This document shows positions 8,906 through 17,370 of a stretch of 64,000 nucleotides of DNA, in pieces. How positions within the stretch are numbered: position 1 is the first letter of the stretch; each line of letters starts with the position of its first letter. A model generated the notes under the pieces. The model saw only the letters and a program-made list of their open reading frames with translations, ran no database searches and was not told where the DNA came from. The translations under genes and the position numbers were made by a program. This stretch comes from Anaerospora hongkongensis (lineage in GTDB: Bacteria > Bacillota > Negativicutes > Sporomusales > DSM-15969), in contig NZ_SLUI01000012.1 in the NCBI RefSeq assembly GCF_004339805.1, forward strand, positions 1 to 64,000, read 5' to 3'.

Positions 8906-9838
8906 ATGCCGGGAATATGGATTTTTTCAGAAGAAAATGACACTGCCAGACAACTCATTACTGCCGGATCACAATTAAAAGCAGCCATGTGCCAATCCCT
9001 AGGGGTAGTTACACTGGAGGCTGCAGAAGCAGAAGGGTTTATCGCGGCCGGTGCCGATAAGGTTGTTGTGGTCAATGGAGACTCGCGCTGGCCGGAAAGC
9101 TACGCCGGAGCCATTAGCAATATTGTTGGGCAGGAAGCTGCCAGTGTGTTGCTGGTAGGCGCTACTGCACGGGGAAAAAACATTGCAGCAACAATTGCTG
9201 CACTATGGCAGGCCGGTCTGGTATCAGAAGCACAAAGCTTCCAATATGCCGGGGGCTGCCTTGAGACCACACGTTTACTATATGGCGGTTTGGCTGTCAG
9301 TACCGAGTCAGTTACGTTGCCGGTCCTGGTAACCGTGGCGCCCCGGATGTTTGAAGAACCTGCTCAGACCGCCAGTACCAGCGGTGACATTAGTATTCAG
9401 CAAGCTGTTGTTGCTGATGCCAGAGTCTTTGTCAGTGATGTCTGTCCGATTGTAAGAGAAGGTGCTGACATTTTGGCTGCCTCCCGTCTGGTGTGTGTAG
9501 GCCGTGGCCTGGCACAACGGGAAGATCTGGCACTGGCGGAATCACTTGCTAGTGCCATTGGCGGCGAAGTTGCCTGTACCCGTGGTGTTGCAGAGGACTA
9601 TCACTGGCTGCCGGTGGAGCGGTATATCGGCATCTCCGGTCAAAAGGTAAAACCTGACTTATATTTATCCCTAGGCGTATCGGGGCAAGTGCAGCATGTA
9701 GCCGGAATTCGTGACTCAAAGGTTATTGTGGCAATTGATGCCAATGAGAAGGCTCCCATTTTTGAAGCTGCTGATTACGGCATTGTCGGTGATCTTTATG
9801 AAGTGGCTCCATTGCTGGTAAAGGCACTTAGTAAATAG
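8906..9838 (+). CDS. etfA: electron transfer flavoprotein alpha subunit
   Basis: The 310-residue FixB/EtfA subunit carries the FAD-binding C-terminal domain. It shows KPDLYLSLGVSGQVQH and GIRDSKVIVAIDANEKAPIF, the strongest ETF alpha hallmarks, and GRGLAQREDLALAESLA before them. The frame opens at a GTG (8882) that overlaps the etfB stop. AAAGGAG 8 bases before the ATG at 8906 (protein start MPGIWIFSEEN) marks the real start. It partners with EtfB and, from the gene order, delivers electrons to the FixC-like flavoprotein encoded next. Confidence 0.95.
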   Translation: MPGIWIFSEENDTARQLITAGSQLKAAMCQSLGVVTLEAAEAEGFIAAGADKVVVVNGDSRWPESYAGAISNIVGQEAASVLLVGATARGKNIAATIAALWQAGLVSEAQSFQYAGGCLETTRLLYGGLAVSTESVTLPVLVTVAPRMFEEPAQTASTSGDISIQQAVVADARVFVSDVCPIVREGADILAASRLVCVGRGLAQREDLALAESLASAIGGEVACTRGVAEDYHWLPVERYIGISGQKVKPDLYLSLGVSGQVQHVAGIRDSKVIVAIDANEKAPIFEAADYGIVGDLYEVAPLLVKALSK

Positions 9839-9878
9839 AACCGTCCGACCGGATCTGAAGGGATAGGAGTGGAAGCAA

Positions 9879-11162
9879 ATGTCTAGCGATGAAAAATTTG
9901 ATGCAATCGTTATCGGTGCAGGACCGGCCGGTTCAGCCTGCGCCTATGTTCTGGCCAGAGAAGGTAGAAGTGTGCTTGTTGTTGAGCGGGGGGGAAGCGT
10001 TGGCAGCAAGAACGTAACCGGAGGCCGGCTATATACGTATGCTCTGGAGATGGTAGAGCCGGATTTGTACAAACGGGCTCCCCTGCAGCGAAAAGTAGTG
10101 CGTGAGCAGATTATGATGCTTGGCAGCACTAACGCAATGACGGTTGACTATGTAGATTACGATTATGGCGGCGAGGTGCCACAATCATACTCTGTGCTGC
10201 GTGCTGCCTTTGATGAGTGGTTTGCCGGAGAAGCAGAATTGCAGGGAGCAATGATGGCAACAGGGATATTGGTTGATGAACTGATTGAGGAAAACGGTAA
10301 AATTGTGGGTATCAAAGCCGGGGAAGATGAAATGTATGCCGAAGTGGTCATTGCAGCTGACGGCGTTAATTCCTTTATTGCTCAAAAAGCGGGGCTTCGG
10401 CCTGATATTACGGCAAACCTGGTGGGAGTAGGCGTCAAAGAGATCATTGAGCTGCCGGATAATCTGATTGAAGCCAGATTTAATCTTAACCATGATGAAG
10501 GTGCGGCCCGGGTGGCCATTGGCTGTACGGAAGGGATTTCGGGCGGTGCATTCCTGTATACCAACAGGGGCAGCCTTTCTCTGGGCATTGTATTTAATCC
10601 TGAGCAAGCTGCACAAAACGGGAAACGGATACAGGAAATTATGCAGGATTTTAAAATGCATCCTGCGATTGCTCCTTTAATCTCAGGAGGCACCACCGTG
10701 GAATATGCGGCCCACCTGGTACCTGAGCTGGGGCTTAGTGGAATGCCAAAGGTGTTATACCGGGACGGGCTGGTGATTATTGGGGATGCAGCCGGTTTTG
10801 GCATTAATACAGGCCTCATTATTCGCGGGATGGATCTGGCAATCGTCAGCGGTGTGGCAGCAGCCAGGGCAGTAATTAAAGCAACTGAAGCATCGGCTGT
10901 CGGACCACTTTACATGCAGGAACTGGAGAACTTAATGGTAATGCCCAGTCAGCGTTTCTTTGCGGGGTGGCATCATATTTTTGAAATTAATCGCTTATTT
11001 GCAGCCTATCCCCAAATGGTTAATGAAATGATGAATTTTATGTTTACCGTTAATGGCAGTGTACCGGAGAAAATACCGAGGGCCCTTTACAGTATTATGA
11101 AAAAGTATGTTTCAATGGGCCAACTAGCAGCTGATGGCTGGAAGGGGTTTAAATCAATATGA
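9879..11162 (+). CDS. fixC: FixC-like flavoprotein (ETF-quinone oxidoreductase family)
   Basis: The 427-residue FAD protein begins with the dinucleotide fold GAGPAGSACAYVLAREG (about 14-30). It shows VIAADGVNSFIA and the second FAD motif DGLVIIGDAAGFG (about 295-307), the pattern of FixC and the geranylgeranyl reductase/ETF-QO superfamily. It would take electrons from EtfAB and, with the FixX ferredoxin, reduce menaquinone at the membrane. The RBS GATAGGAG lies ahead of the ATG. Its stop overlaps the next gene by ATGA, the usual tight fixC-fixX coupling. The end lacks the separate 4Fe-4S domain of mitochondrial ETF-QO; the next gene supplies it. Confidence 0.92.
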   Translation: MSSDEKFDAIVIGAGPAGSACAYVLAREGRSVLVVERGGSVGSKNVTGGRLYTYALEMVEPDLYKRAPLQRKVVREQIMMLGSTNAMTVDYVDYDYGGEVPQSYSVLRAAFDEWFAGEAELQGAMMATGILVDELIEENGKIVGIKAGEDEMYAEVVIAADGVNSFIAQKAGLRPDITANLVGVGVKEIIELPDNLIEARFNLNHDEGAARVAIGCTEGISGGAFLYTNRGSLSLGIVFNPEQAAQNGKRIQEIMQDFKMHPAIAPLISGGTTVEYAAHLVPELGLSGMPKVLYRDGLVIIGDAAGFGINTGLIIRGMDLAIVSGVAAARAVIKATEASAVGPLYMQELENLMVMPSQRFFAGWHHIFEINRLFAAYPQMVNEMMNFMFTVNGSVPEKIPRALYSIMKKYVSMGQLAADGWKGFKSI

Positions 11163-11449
11163 CAATAAAAAAACAAAGTCCCGAGGAACTGCTGGGATTG
11201 AATAAATTTACTGTCGATGAAGGCGAGCCCCACATTATCCTGGATAAAGCCATATGTGCTCACTGTAAGGAGAAACCCTGCCTGATTGTCTGCCCGGCAG
11301 TGCTGTATACCCTCAAAAATGGTGAAATTAATTTTGAATATGCCGGATGCCTGGAATGTGGCACCTGCCGGATAGTGTGTAAGAAAAAAGGGATTAAACA
11401 GTGGAAACATCCACGAGGCACTTTTGGAGTGGCATTCCGATACGGATGA
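11159..11449 (+). CDS. fixX: FixX-like ferredoxin
   Basis: This 96-residue iron-sulfur protein completes the EtfAB-FixCX set. It has two cysteine groups: C-x2-C-x4-C-x3-CP (CAHCKEKPCLIVCP, about residues 38-51) and CLECGTCRIVC (about 64-74). The same arrangement is seen in FixX proteins, including the sequence EYAGCLECGTCR. It starts with ATG inside the fixC stop (ATGA overlap). It should carry one or two 4Fe-4S clusters and pass electrons between the FixC flavin and the quinone pool. Confidence 0.92.
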   Translation: MTIKKQSPEELLGLNKFTVDEGEPHIILDKAICAHCKEKPCLIVCPAVLYTLKNGEINFEYAGCLECGTCRIVCKKKGIKQWKHPRGTFGVAFRYG

Positions 11450-11474
11450 ATACGTTAGCGAGGAGGTAAAAGAA

Positions 11475-12752
11475 ATGAACGAGCAGCAAAGCTTTTATGG
11501 CTGGAAATTGGTAGGGGCGCTTTGGTTTATTTATTTACTGAACATGGGCTTTCCACTCTATGGCGGGGCAGTTATTAACACGTACATGATAAAAGAAATT
11601 ACGATGGATCGGGGAACGTTTGGACTCGGCTTTACTTTGCTAAATTTATTCATCGGTATTTCAGCAATCGTGATTGCAGCAATTATCCAGAAGCGGGGAA
11701 TAAAGGCTGCGTTTTTATTCGGCTCAGCGCTAATTGTTGCCGGTACACTATGGATGGCATTCCTTGCCTCAGCACCCTGGCATTATCTAATTGGTTTTGG
11801 TGTAATTATCGGGTTAGGAATAGGCTGCAGTACCATTGTTCCCTTATCGACAGCTGTTACCCGCTGGTTCATCAGCTCCCGGGGAAAGGCGATGGCAGCC
11901 GCCATGACGGCATCTGGCTTTGCCGGATTTATTGGTGCACCAGCCATGAATGGCATTATGGCATCAAATGGAGGCAATTGGCGCCAGGCTTGGCTCATTG
12001 TGGCCGCCATTGCTATACTGGCGGCAATTATTGCTTATTTTTTTATCAAAGAACGTCCCGAGGATCTTGGCCAGATTCCCGATGGCAAAAAGCCTGATTC
12101 ATCCTCTGCCGGGGTAATGAACGCTTTAGCAACAAAGGAGGAGTGGACACCGGCTGAAGCCTATAAAACGAAATCCTATTGGATGATTTGGATCGGGTCG
12201 CTGGCCTGCCAATTTCCGTTCTTTTTCTTTACTGCTCATTGGATTCTTCATTTAAAGGGGGCTGGAGTATCACCTGCCGATGCCGCATTTGCCATGGGAT
12301 TATTTACGATGGGCGGTATTGCCGGACGCTTAATGGGTGGGTGGCTAATGGACAAAATGGCAGCACGTTTTGCCTTCATGCTGGGCATATGCTGTTATTT
12401 CTTAGGCTCTTTGCTGGCAATTAATATTGATGCCCAGAACTTACTGTTGGCTTATGGAGCCGCTATGTTATACGGGGCAGGTTTTGGCTGGTCCTTCGTA
12501 TGTCTTAATACCGTTACCGGAAATTTTTATGGTCCCAAAGCTTTTCCTAAATTGAATGGTACCATGATGCTGCTGTCCGGAATTTTTTGTTCACCGGCAG
12601 CACTGGTGGGCGGAACGTTATTTGATATGTTTAAAAGCTATACACCTGCTTTCCAGCTCAATGTGGTGATCTGTGCGATCGGTATTATTGCGCTCGTCTT
12701 TGCCACGATGCCTCAGAAATCCTATAGAAAAGGAAGCTCTGTTCAGGCTTAA
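11475..12752 (+). CDS. MFS transporter, oxalate/formate antiporter (OFA)-like
   Basis: The 425-residue inner-membrane protein has about 12 membrane segments. It shows the OFA-type beginning YGWKLVGALWFIYLLNMGFPLYGG and the motif GAPAMNGIMASNGGNWRQAW in the first half. The loop after helix 8 reads GRLMGGWLMDKMAARFAFM, the MFS signature A repeat. The frame extends upstream into fixX, but AGGAGG 8 bases before the ATG at 11475 fixes the start. Placed in an acid-degradation operon, it most likely imports the carboxylic acid or exchanges it for a product; this is inference from context. Confidence 0.88.
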   Translation: MNEQQSFYGWKLVGALWFIYLLNMGFPLYGGAVINTYMIKEITMDRGTFGLGFTLLNLFIGISAIVIAAIIQKRGIKAAFLFGSALIVAGTLWMAFLASAPWHYLIGFGVIIGLGIGCSTIVPLSTAVTRWFISSRGKAMAAAMTASGFAGFIGAPAMNGIMASNGGNWRQAWLIVAAIAILAAIIAYFFIKERPEDLGQIPDGKKPDSSSAGVMNALATKEEWTPAEAYKTKSYWMIWIGSLACQFPFFFFTAHWILHLKGAGVSPADAAFAMGLFTMGGIAGRLMGGWLMDKMAARFAFMLGICCYFLGSLLAINIDAQNLLLAYGAAMLYGAGFGWSFVCLNTVTGNFYGPKAFPKLNGTMMLLSGIFCSPAALVGGTLFDMFKSYTPAFQLNVVICAIGIIALVFATMPQKSYRKGSSVQA

Positions 12753-12779
12753 TCTTTATCACAAGGGGGAAAGGTGGAT

Positions 12780-14210
12780 ATGAAAAAAGGAATTGCAAGG
12801 GGGCTGCTTGCCGTTGCCTTCACGGTTGTAGCAGGTGCATCTTATGCAGCAAACGGTTCATTTACAGACGTTCCGTCTACGCATTGGGCCTATGATGCCG
12901 TAGCCAGGCTGGCTCAAGCGGGACTGATTGATGGCTACAGTGACCGTACCTTTCGGGGCGATAAAAGTCTTAACCGCTATGAATTTGCTGTTGTAGTGGA
13001 AAGGGCCATTTCTAAATATGAGCGCGCAACGGAGGCTAACAAGGAACTGATTGATAAGCTGTCAGTCGAGTTTGTTAGTGAGTTAAACCGGATGGGAGCC
13101 AGAGTTGACAGGCTGGAGGCTAAAACCAGTGTGATGGAGTCAAAACTGAATATCACAGTCGGCGGCGATACGCGAATGCGATTTATTGCTGATAATCCTG
13201 CCGCCGGTTCAGGCATCCGGAAGCTGCATGGCGGAGAAGCTTTCGATTTTCGTCAGCGCATTAAATTCTCCGGGACGATTAATGAAGATGTATCCTGGCT
13301 GACTCGCGTTTCTACCTCTTATGGCAACAAGTGGGGATCGACCGATAATGCGGCCGGATCGTCGGTGTATGTTGATGTAATGACCGTTTCAGCAAAAAAT
13401 ATAATTGGCATAGATAGCATCCGTGCGGGCCGTTCAGCGCTCGATTTCTTCGGCAATGGCTTAATGGGAAAGCCGATGGCGGTTGACGGTATTTTATTAA
13501 ATAAGAAGATAGGGACGGTAGGCTTTAGAGGGTGGACGGGTGAGATTAAACCGTACACCGGCAATGGTGATGCAAACCAACTGACTACCGGGGAACTCAG
13601 TTATAACGTATCCAATAATCTTACTATGAAGGCGGGGTATTATTGGGCGGACATTCCAGGCAGTATTGCAACGATGAATGTCAGCAGCGGCAGTTTTTCC
13701 GGTTCGAAGGGCTGGTCCACTGCAGCAGTGTACAAGTTCAGCAACTATACGTTTCTGGCGGATTATGTAAGTACCACTTTAGATAATACGACCGGCAAAT
13801 TGTCATCTAACCCTAAAGGGTGGTCTGTGCAGGTAAGTAATGGCAAAGGCCCTGGCGCCAAGGCTGCTTACTACTCGGCGGCTCCTCTCGTTATTCCTGC
13901 CAAAGTCGGCTCTGATGCCTGGTCAGTGTCTTACCGCAGCGTGGATGCAGGGGCTTTGCCCAGCGGTGCCGGTGGGTTTGATACAACTGCTGTAGCTAAT
14001 TACGACGTACCGCCAACTAGTATTAACGTATTTACCAAGGCAACAGATAATGTAGATGTACTGTTTTTGGCATACCAGAAGGTAGTAGCGAAAAATGTAG
14101 TTGCCTCACTTGAGTATCAGGACTTTAAGCTGAAAAATAAGGGACTAACAAACTTGTCTTCTGATGCACTTGATAAAACCTATATGGCTAAGTTTGAATT
14201 TTTCTACTAG
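12780..14210 (+). CDS. S-layer-homology-domain outer-membrane porin
   Basis: The 476-residue exported protein starts with a signal peptide (MKKGIARGLLAVAFTVVAGASYA, cut before ANG). One SLH domain follows at about residues 27-75 (FTDVPSTHWAYDAVARLA...LIDGYSDRTFRGDKSLNRYE). A short coiled-coil segment (about 80-125) leads into a long region of alternating polar/aromatic strands ending in phenylalanine-tyrosine (FEFFY), typical of a beta-barrel. The SLH domain would bind the modified peptidoglycan while the barrel sits in the outer membrane, as in Negativicutes. It follows the MFS gene by 27 bases and is probably the last gene of the sigma-54 operon, so it may be the dedicated outer channel for the substrate. 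Confidence 0.88.
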   Translation: MKKGIARGLLAVAFTVVAGASYAANGSFTDVPSTHWAYDAVARLAQAGLIDGYSDRTFRGDKSLNRYEFAVVVERAISKYERATEANKELIDKLSVEFVSELNRMGARVDRLEAKTSVMESKLNITVGGDTRMRFIADNPAAGSGIRKLHGGEAFDFRQRIKFSGTINEDVSWLTRVSTSYGNKWGSTDNAAGSSVYVDVMTVSAKNIIGIDSIRAGRSALDFFGNGLMGKPMAVDGILLNKKIGTVGFRGWTGEIKPYTGNGDANQLTTGELSYNVSNNLTMKAGYYWADIPGSIATMNVSSGSFSGSKGWSTAAVYKFSNYTFLADYVSTTLDNTTGKLSSNPKGWSVQVSNGKGPGAKAAYYSAAPLVIPAKVGSDAWSVSYRSVDAGALPSGAGGFDTTAVANYDVPPTSINVFTKATDNVDVLFLAYQKVVAKNVVASLEYQDFKLKNKGLTNLSSDALDKTYMAKFEFFY

Positions 14211-14215
14211 GAGCA

Positions 14216-14242
14216 GGGGGCGCAAATGCGGCCCCTTTCTCT
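14216..14242 (+). terminator. probable terminator of the sigma-54 operon
   Basis: GGGGGCGCA and TGCGGCCCC form a GC-rich stem (one internal mismatch) over a two-base centre, followed by TTTCTCT. It lies 6 bases after the porin stop. Confidence 0.55.
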
Positions 14243-14336
14243 ATATGTCTGGAGAACAAGAACTGAGCAGAAGGAGTTTCGGTATTTTTTTCGAACCATT
14301 ACAGTAAAAGTCAATGCAAAGCGAAGGAGGATTGTC

Positions 14337-15050
14337 ATGCCATCTGAATTGCAGCTTACCTACCTGGATCATAGTGGATTTATTGTGGAAACAGAACAGC
14401 AGGTACTGGTTTTTGATTATTATCGTGATAGTGCTAAAATTACACCGGACCGCTTAAAACAGGGGAAACCGGTGTGGGTATTTTCCTCTCATGCTCATGC
14501 CGATCATTTTAATCCGCACATTGCTGCCTGGCAGGAAAAAGTAACGAAATATATATTGAGCAGTGACATACGCCAGGCAGGGGGCTTAGCTAATGTCAAA
14601 GCGGATAAGCTTATTTATATGAATCAGGATGAACAAATTGAGCAAGGGGGCTTGCAGATTACGACCTTTGGTTCTACTGATGAGGGAATATCCTTTTTAG
14701 TTGAAGTAGACGGATGGCGGATATTTCATGCCGGCGACTTAAACTGGTGGCACTGGAAAGGCGATACGGAGGAGAACCTAGCGCTAGCCAAAGATGGTTT
14801 TTTCAGGGAGATGGATAAACTTGCCGGACAATCGCTCGATGTCGCTTTTTTCCCGGTTGACGGCCGACTGGAAGAGTACCGCGAGCTTGGTGTCCGCGAA
14901 TTCTGCAAAAGAACAACTGTCAGGCAGTTGGCAGCTATGCACTTATGCGGAAAGGTGTGGGCACCTGATGAAGATTTTGCTAACGCTCATCCGGCTACAG
15001 CTGTCTGGTGTCCCCACATTCCAGGCGCTAAACTTAGCGTACACAAATAG
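14337..15050 (+). CDS. MBL-fold hydrolase, UlaG-like
   Basis: This 237-residue protein belongs to the UlaG-type branch of the metallo-beta-lactamase superfamily. It has the zinc motif SHAHADHFNP (about 51-60), the second ligand FHAGDLNWWH (about 131-140) and a late MHLCGK. The opening LTYLDHSGFIVETEQ is typical of this branch. The frame stays open upstream to 14226, but AAGGAGG 7 bases before the ATG at 14337 sets the start. The substrate is unknown. UlaG cleaves a lactone, but many members of the branch have no assigned reaction. Confidence 0.85.
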   Translation: MPSELQLTYLDHSGFIVETEQQVLVFDYYRDSAKITPDRLKQGKPVWVFSSHAHADHFNPHIAAWQEKVTKYILSSDIRQAGGLANVKADKLIYMNQDEQIEQGGLQITTFGSTDEGISFLVEVDGWRIFHAGDLNWWHWKGDTEENLALAKDGFFREMDKLAGQSLDVAFFPVDGRLEEYRELGVREFCKRTTVRQLAAMHLCGKVWAPDEDFANAHPATAVWCPHIPGAKLSVHK

Positions 15051-15052
15051 CT

Positions 15053-15092
15053 GCAAAGCACTCACCACTGGGTGAGTGCTTTGCTTTTTTAG
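15053..15092 (+). terminator. intrinsic terminator
   Basis: GCAAAGCACTCACC and its exact complement GGTGAGTGCTTTGC form a 14-bp stem over ACTG, followed by T6. It ends the UlaG-like gene. Confidence 0.93.
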
Positions 15093-15178
15093 GTAGAATT
15101 CAGCCGTTCTAGCAGGGATGACAAGCCTGATGAACGAATAAGATAATAAGTAAATCACAATCCGAAAGGAGCGAATGT

Positions 15179-15466
15179 ATGAATCGAACGTGGTTTTATA
15201 TTTTGGCTGTTATGATTGGCGGCAGCATGGTGAAATATCTTTTGCCTAATCCCTTGTTTTGGGTAATTATAGACCTGGCTGTTCTTGGTGTTGCCTACCT
15301 GATTTTACGGCGCCATCCGTATATTGATATGAGGCACTCGATGATTTTTCTAGGAGGTCTCACCGCAATTAATGTGCTGGTCGACCTCGGAATAATGAAT
15401 GGGATGATGGGGAATATTGCATTACTTGCTTTATTAGGGTGGATGCTGTTTGGCGGGGGACGATAA
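15179..15466 (+). CDS. small hypothetical membrane protein
   Basis: The 95-residue protein is predicted to have three membrane segments (about 5-22, 27-43 and 58-90, the last perhaps split into two). A basic cytoplasmic stretch, RRHPYIDMRHS, separates the early and late helices. It ends in the glycine-rich LFGGGR. AAAGGAG stands 7 bases before the ATG. It has its own terminator and lies between the UlaG-like gene and an ABC exporter. I do not recognise the family, and nothing in the sequence suggests an enzyme. Confidence 0.8.
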   Translation: MNRTWFYILAVMIGGSMVKYLLPNPLFWVIIDLAVLGVAYLILRRHPYIDMRHSMIFLGGLTAINVLVDLGIMNGMMGNIALLALLGWMLFGGGR

Positions 15467-15491
15467 AGCTCCGTAAATGTTAGTTTAGAAG

Positions 15492-15522
15492 AACCTCTGC
15501 AGGATAAGCGGAGGTTTTTCTA
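15492..15522 (+). terminator. intrinsic terminator
   Basis: AACCTCTGC pairs with GCGGAGGTT (one G-U) around AGGATAA, followed by TTTC. It separates the small membrane protein gene from the ABC genes. Confidence 0.8.
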
Positions 15523-15585
15523 ATTTGCAGAAAATGAGTAGATTTGGACATAATGAAAAAAGTACTGGGTTAAAGGAGCGCAATC

Positions 15586-16509
15586 ATGAGCATCGTGGTA
15601 CAAGCCCGGAATTTAATGAAGTATTATGGTGATTTTCAGGCGGTAAAGGGAATTTCTTTTGAGATTAATAAAGGGGAGTGCTTTGGCTTCCTTGGGCATA
15701 ATGGAGCAGGCAAGTCGACGACAATGAGAATGATTTATGGTTTATCGACCGTGCAGCAAGGCAGTTTGACTGTTTTGGGCGAGCAAATTACGCTGACACC
15801 GCCCCGGATTAAGGCGCGCATGGGTGTTGTACCGCAGGAGGATAGTTTGGATCCTGATTTAACAGTGCTGGAAAACCTGGAGGTTTATGGCGGCTTCTTC
15901 GGCTTGTCGTCCAGGGAATCACGGCAGCGCGGGCAAGAGTGGCTGAACTTTATGGGACTGGAAGATAGAGGCGGCGTCCGGGTAGATTCGCTGTCAGGAG
16001 GAAATCAGCGGCGTGTGGTTATTGCGCGGGCGCTGATTAATCATCCCGAGATTGTTGTGCTTGATGAACCTACTACCGGGTTGGACCCGCAAGGCCGCCG
16101 TCTTGTGTGGCAAAAACTGCGTCAGTTAAAAGAGCAAGGCGTGACGCTGATTTTAACAACGCACTATATGGAAGAGGCGGCGCAACTGTGTGACCGGCTG
16201 GTAGTGATGAATGATGGTATGATTCTAGCCCAGGGTCATCCTGAAGAACTGGTACAACAGCATGTTTTGCCATATTGTATCGAAGTACGCCTGCCGCTGG
16301 ATTTAATTCCAGCAGACTTGGCAGAGAAAGTTGAGGCTTCAGGCGGAGTTGTGGAACGCATGGCTGACGGATTATTTATTTATACCGAAGAGGGGCAAAC
16401 AGTCTGGCAGAAGCTGCCTGAGTGGGGGTTGACCCAGCGTGCCTGCTATTTGCGTACTTCTCACCTGGAAGATGTCTTTTTAAAACTGACGGGCCGAAGG
16501 GAGGAGTAA
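15586..16509 (+). CDS. ABC transporter ATP-binding protein, NodI/DrrA-like
   Basis: The 307-residue ATPase drives an ABC-2 type exporter. It shows Walker A GHNGAGKST (about 37-45), the signature LSGGNQRR (about 138-145), Walker B VVLDEPTTGLDP and the switch histidine TTHYMEEA. The C-terminal 80 residues form the extra domain typical of DRA/NodI ATPases. AAGGAG precedes the ATG. The permease gene begins 4 bases after its stop, so they form one transporter. The cargo is unknown; lipids, polysaccharides or drugs are typical of the family. Confidence 0.92.
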   Translation: MSIVVQARNLMKYYGDFQAVKGISFEINKGECFGFLGHNGAGKSTTMRMIYGLSTVQQGSLTVLGEQITLTPPRIKARMGVVPQEDSLDPDLTVLENLEVYGGFFGLSSRESRQRGQEWLNFMGLEDRGGVRVDSLSGGNQRRVVIARALINHPEIVVLDEPTTGLDPQGRRLVWQKLRQLKEQGVTLILTTHYMEEAAQLCDRLVVMNDGMILAQGHPEELVQQHVLPYCIEVRLPLDLIPADLAEKVEASGGVVERMADGLFIYTEEGQTVWQKLPEWGLTQRACYLRTSHLEDVFLKLTGRREE

Positions 16510-16513
16510 CTGC

Positions 16514-17257
16514 ATGTTTCGAGTGTTAAGACGTCATATGAAGGTATTTAGACGTATTTGGTGGACAAATACGATGTTTAACTTTCTGGAGCCAATTTTA
16601 TATATGACCGCCATGGGATTTGGGTTAGGTGCTTACGTACAGAACATTGACGGAATCAGCTATGCTCAGTTTATTGCTCCCGGCTTTATTGCATCATCAG
16701 GCATGTGGGCTTCGACCTTTGAGTGTACTTATGGCAGTTTTGTCCGGCTTCAGTTTGAAAAAACACTTCATTCTATGCTGGCAGCTCCTTTGACGGTCGC
16801 CGATGTAGTCTGGGGAGAAATCTTATACGCTACGGTAAAAAGTTTTGTCTATGGTACAGTGATTTTAGCTGCGATTGCTTTGCTAGGGCTTGTACAGTCC
16901 TGGTGGTCGATACTAATCCTGCCTTTTCTGGCATTGCCGGGAATGGTATTTGCTTTGCTGGCCCTTTCTTTTACAGGCTTTATTAAAAATATTGATCACA
17001 TTAATTATTATATTACGATCTTTTCCACTCCCGTATATTTGTTCTCGGGGATCTTTTTTCCGCTGGACTCACTGCCCTTGCTCGGTCAGGCGGCTGTCTG
17101 GATCAATCCGCTTTATCACAGTGTGGAGGTTTGCCGGGCTTTAGTTCTCGGGCATGTTTCCCCGGCATTGCTTTCGCATGTGGCAGTCTTGATTTCATGG
17201 GTAATTGTGCTTGGCTGGCTGCCGGTAAAGCTGATGCGAAATCGTTTGCTTAGTTAA
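16514..17257 (+). CDS. ABC-2 type permease, NodJ-like
   Basis: The 247-residue inner-membrane protein has six membrane segments. It carries the ABC-2 signature region YLFSGIFFPLDSLPLLGQAAVWINPLYH at about residues 171-200, which is close to the NodJ/DrrB consensus. The start MFRVLRRHMKVFRRIWWTN is a basic amphipathic elbow helix. GGGAGGAG stands just before the ATG. It would form the transmembrane pore as a dimer with the upstream ATPase. Confidence 0.9.
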   Translation: MFRVLRRHMKVFRRIWWTNTMFNFLEPILYMTAMGFGLGAYVQNIDGISYAQFIAPGFIASSGMWASTFECTYGSFVRLQFEKTLHSMLAAPLTVADVVWGEILYATVKSFVYGTVILAAIALLGLVQSWWSILILPFLALPGMVFALLALSFTGFIKNIDHINYYITIFSTPVYLFSGIFFPLDSLPLLGQAAVWINPLYHSVEVCRALVLGHVSPALLSHVAVLISWVIVLGWLPVKLMRNRLLS

Positions 17258-17370
17258 CGATTCTTGCGGCTGTTTAAAAGTACCGTGCAGGGATAATCGG
17301 TCCACCTGGCAGGGAATTTCTAGAATTTATGGAATAAATGTGTAGATAGACAGGCAAGGAGGAGAGAAAA

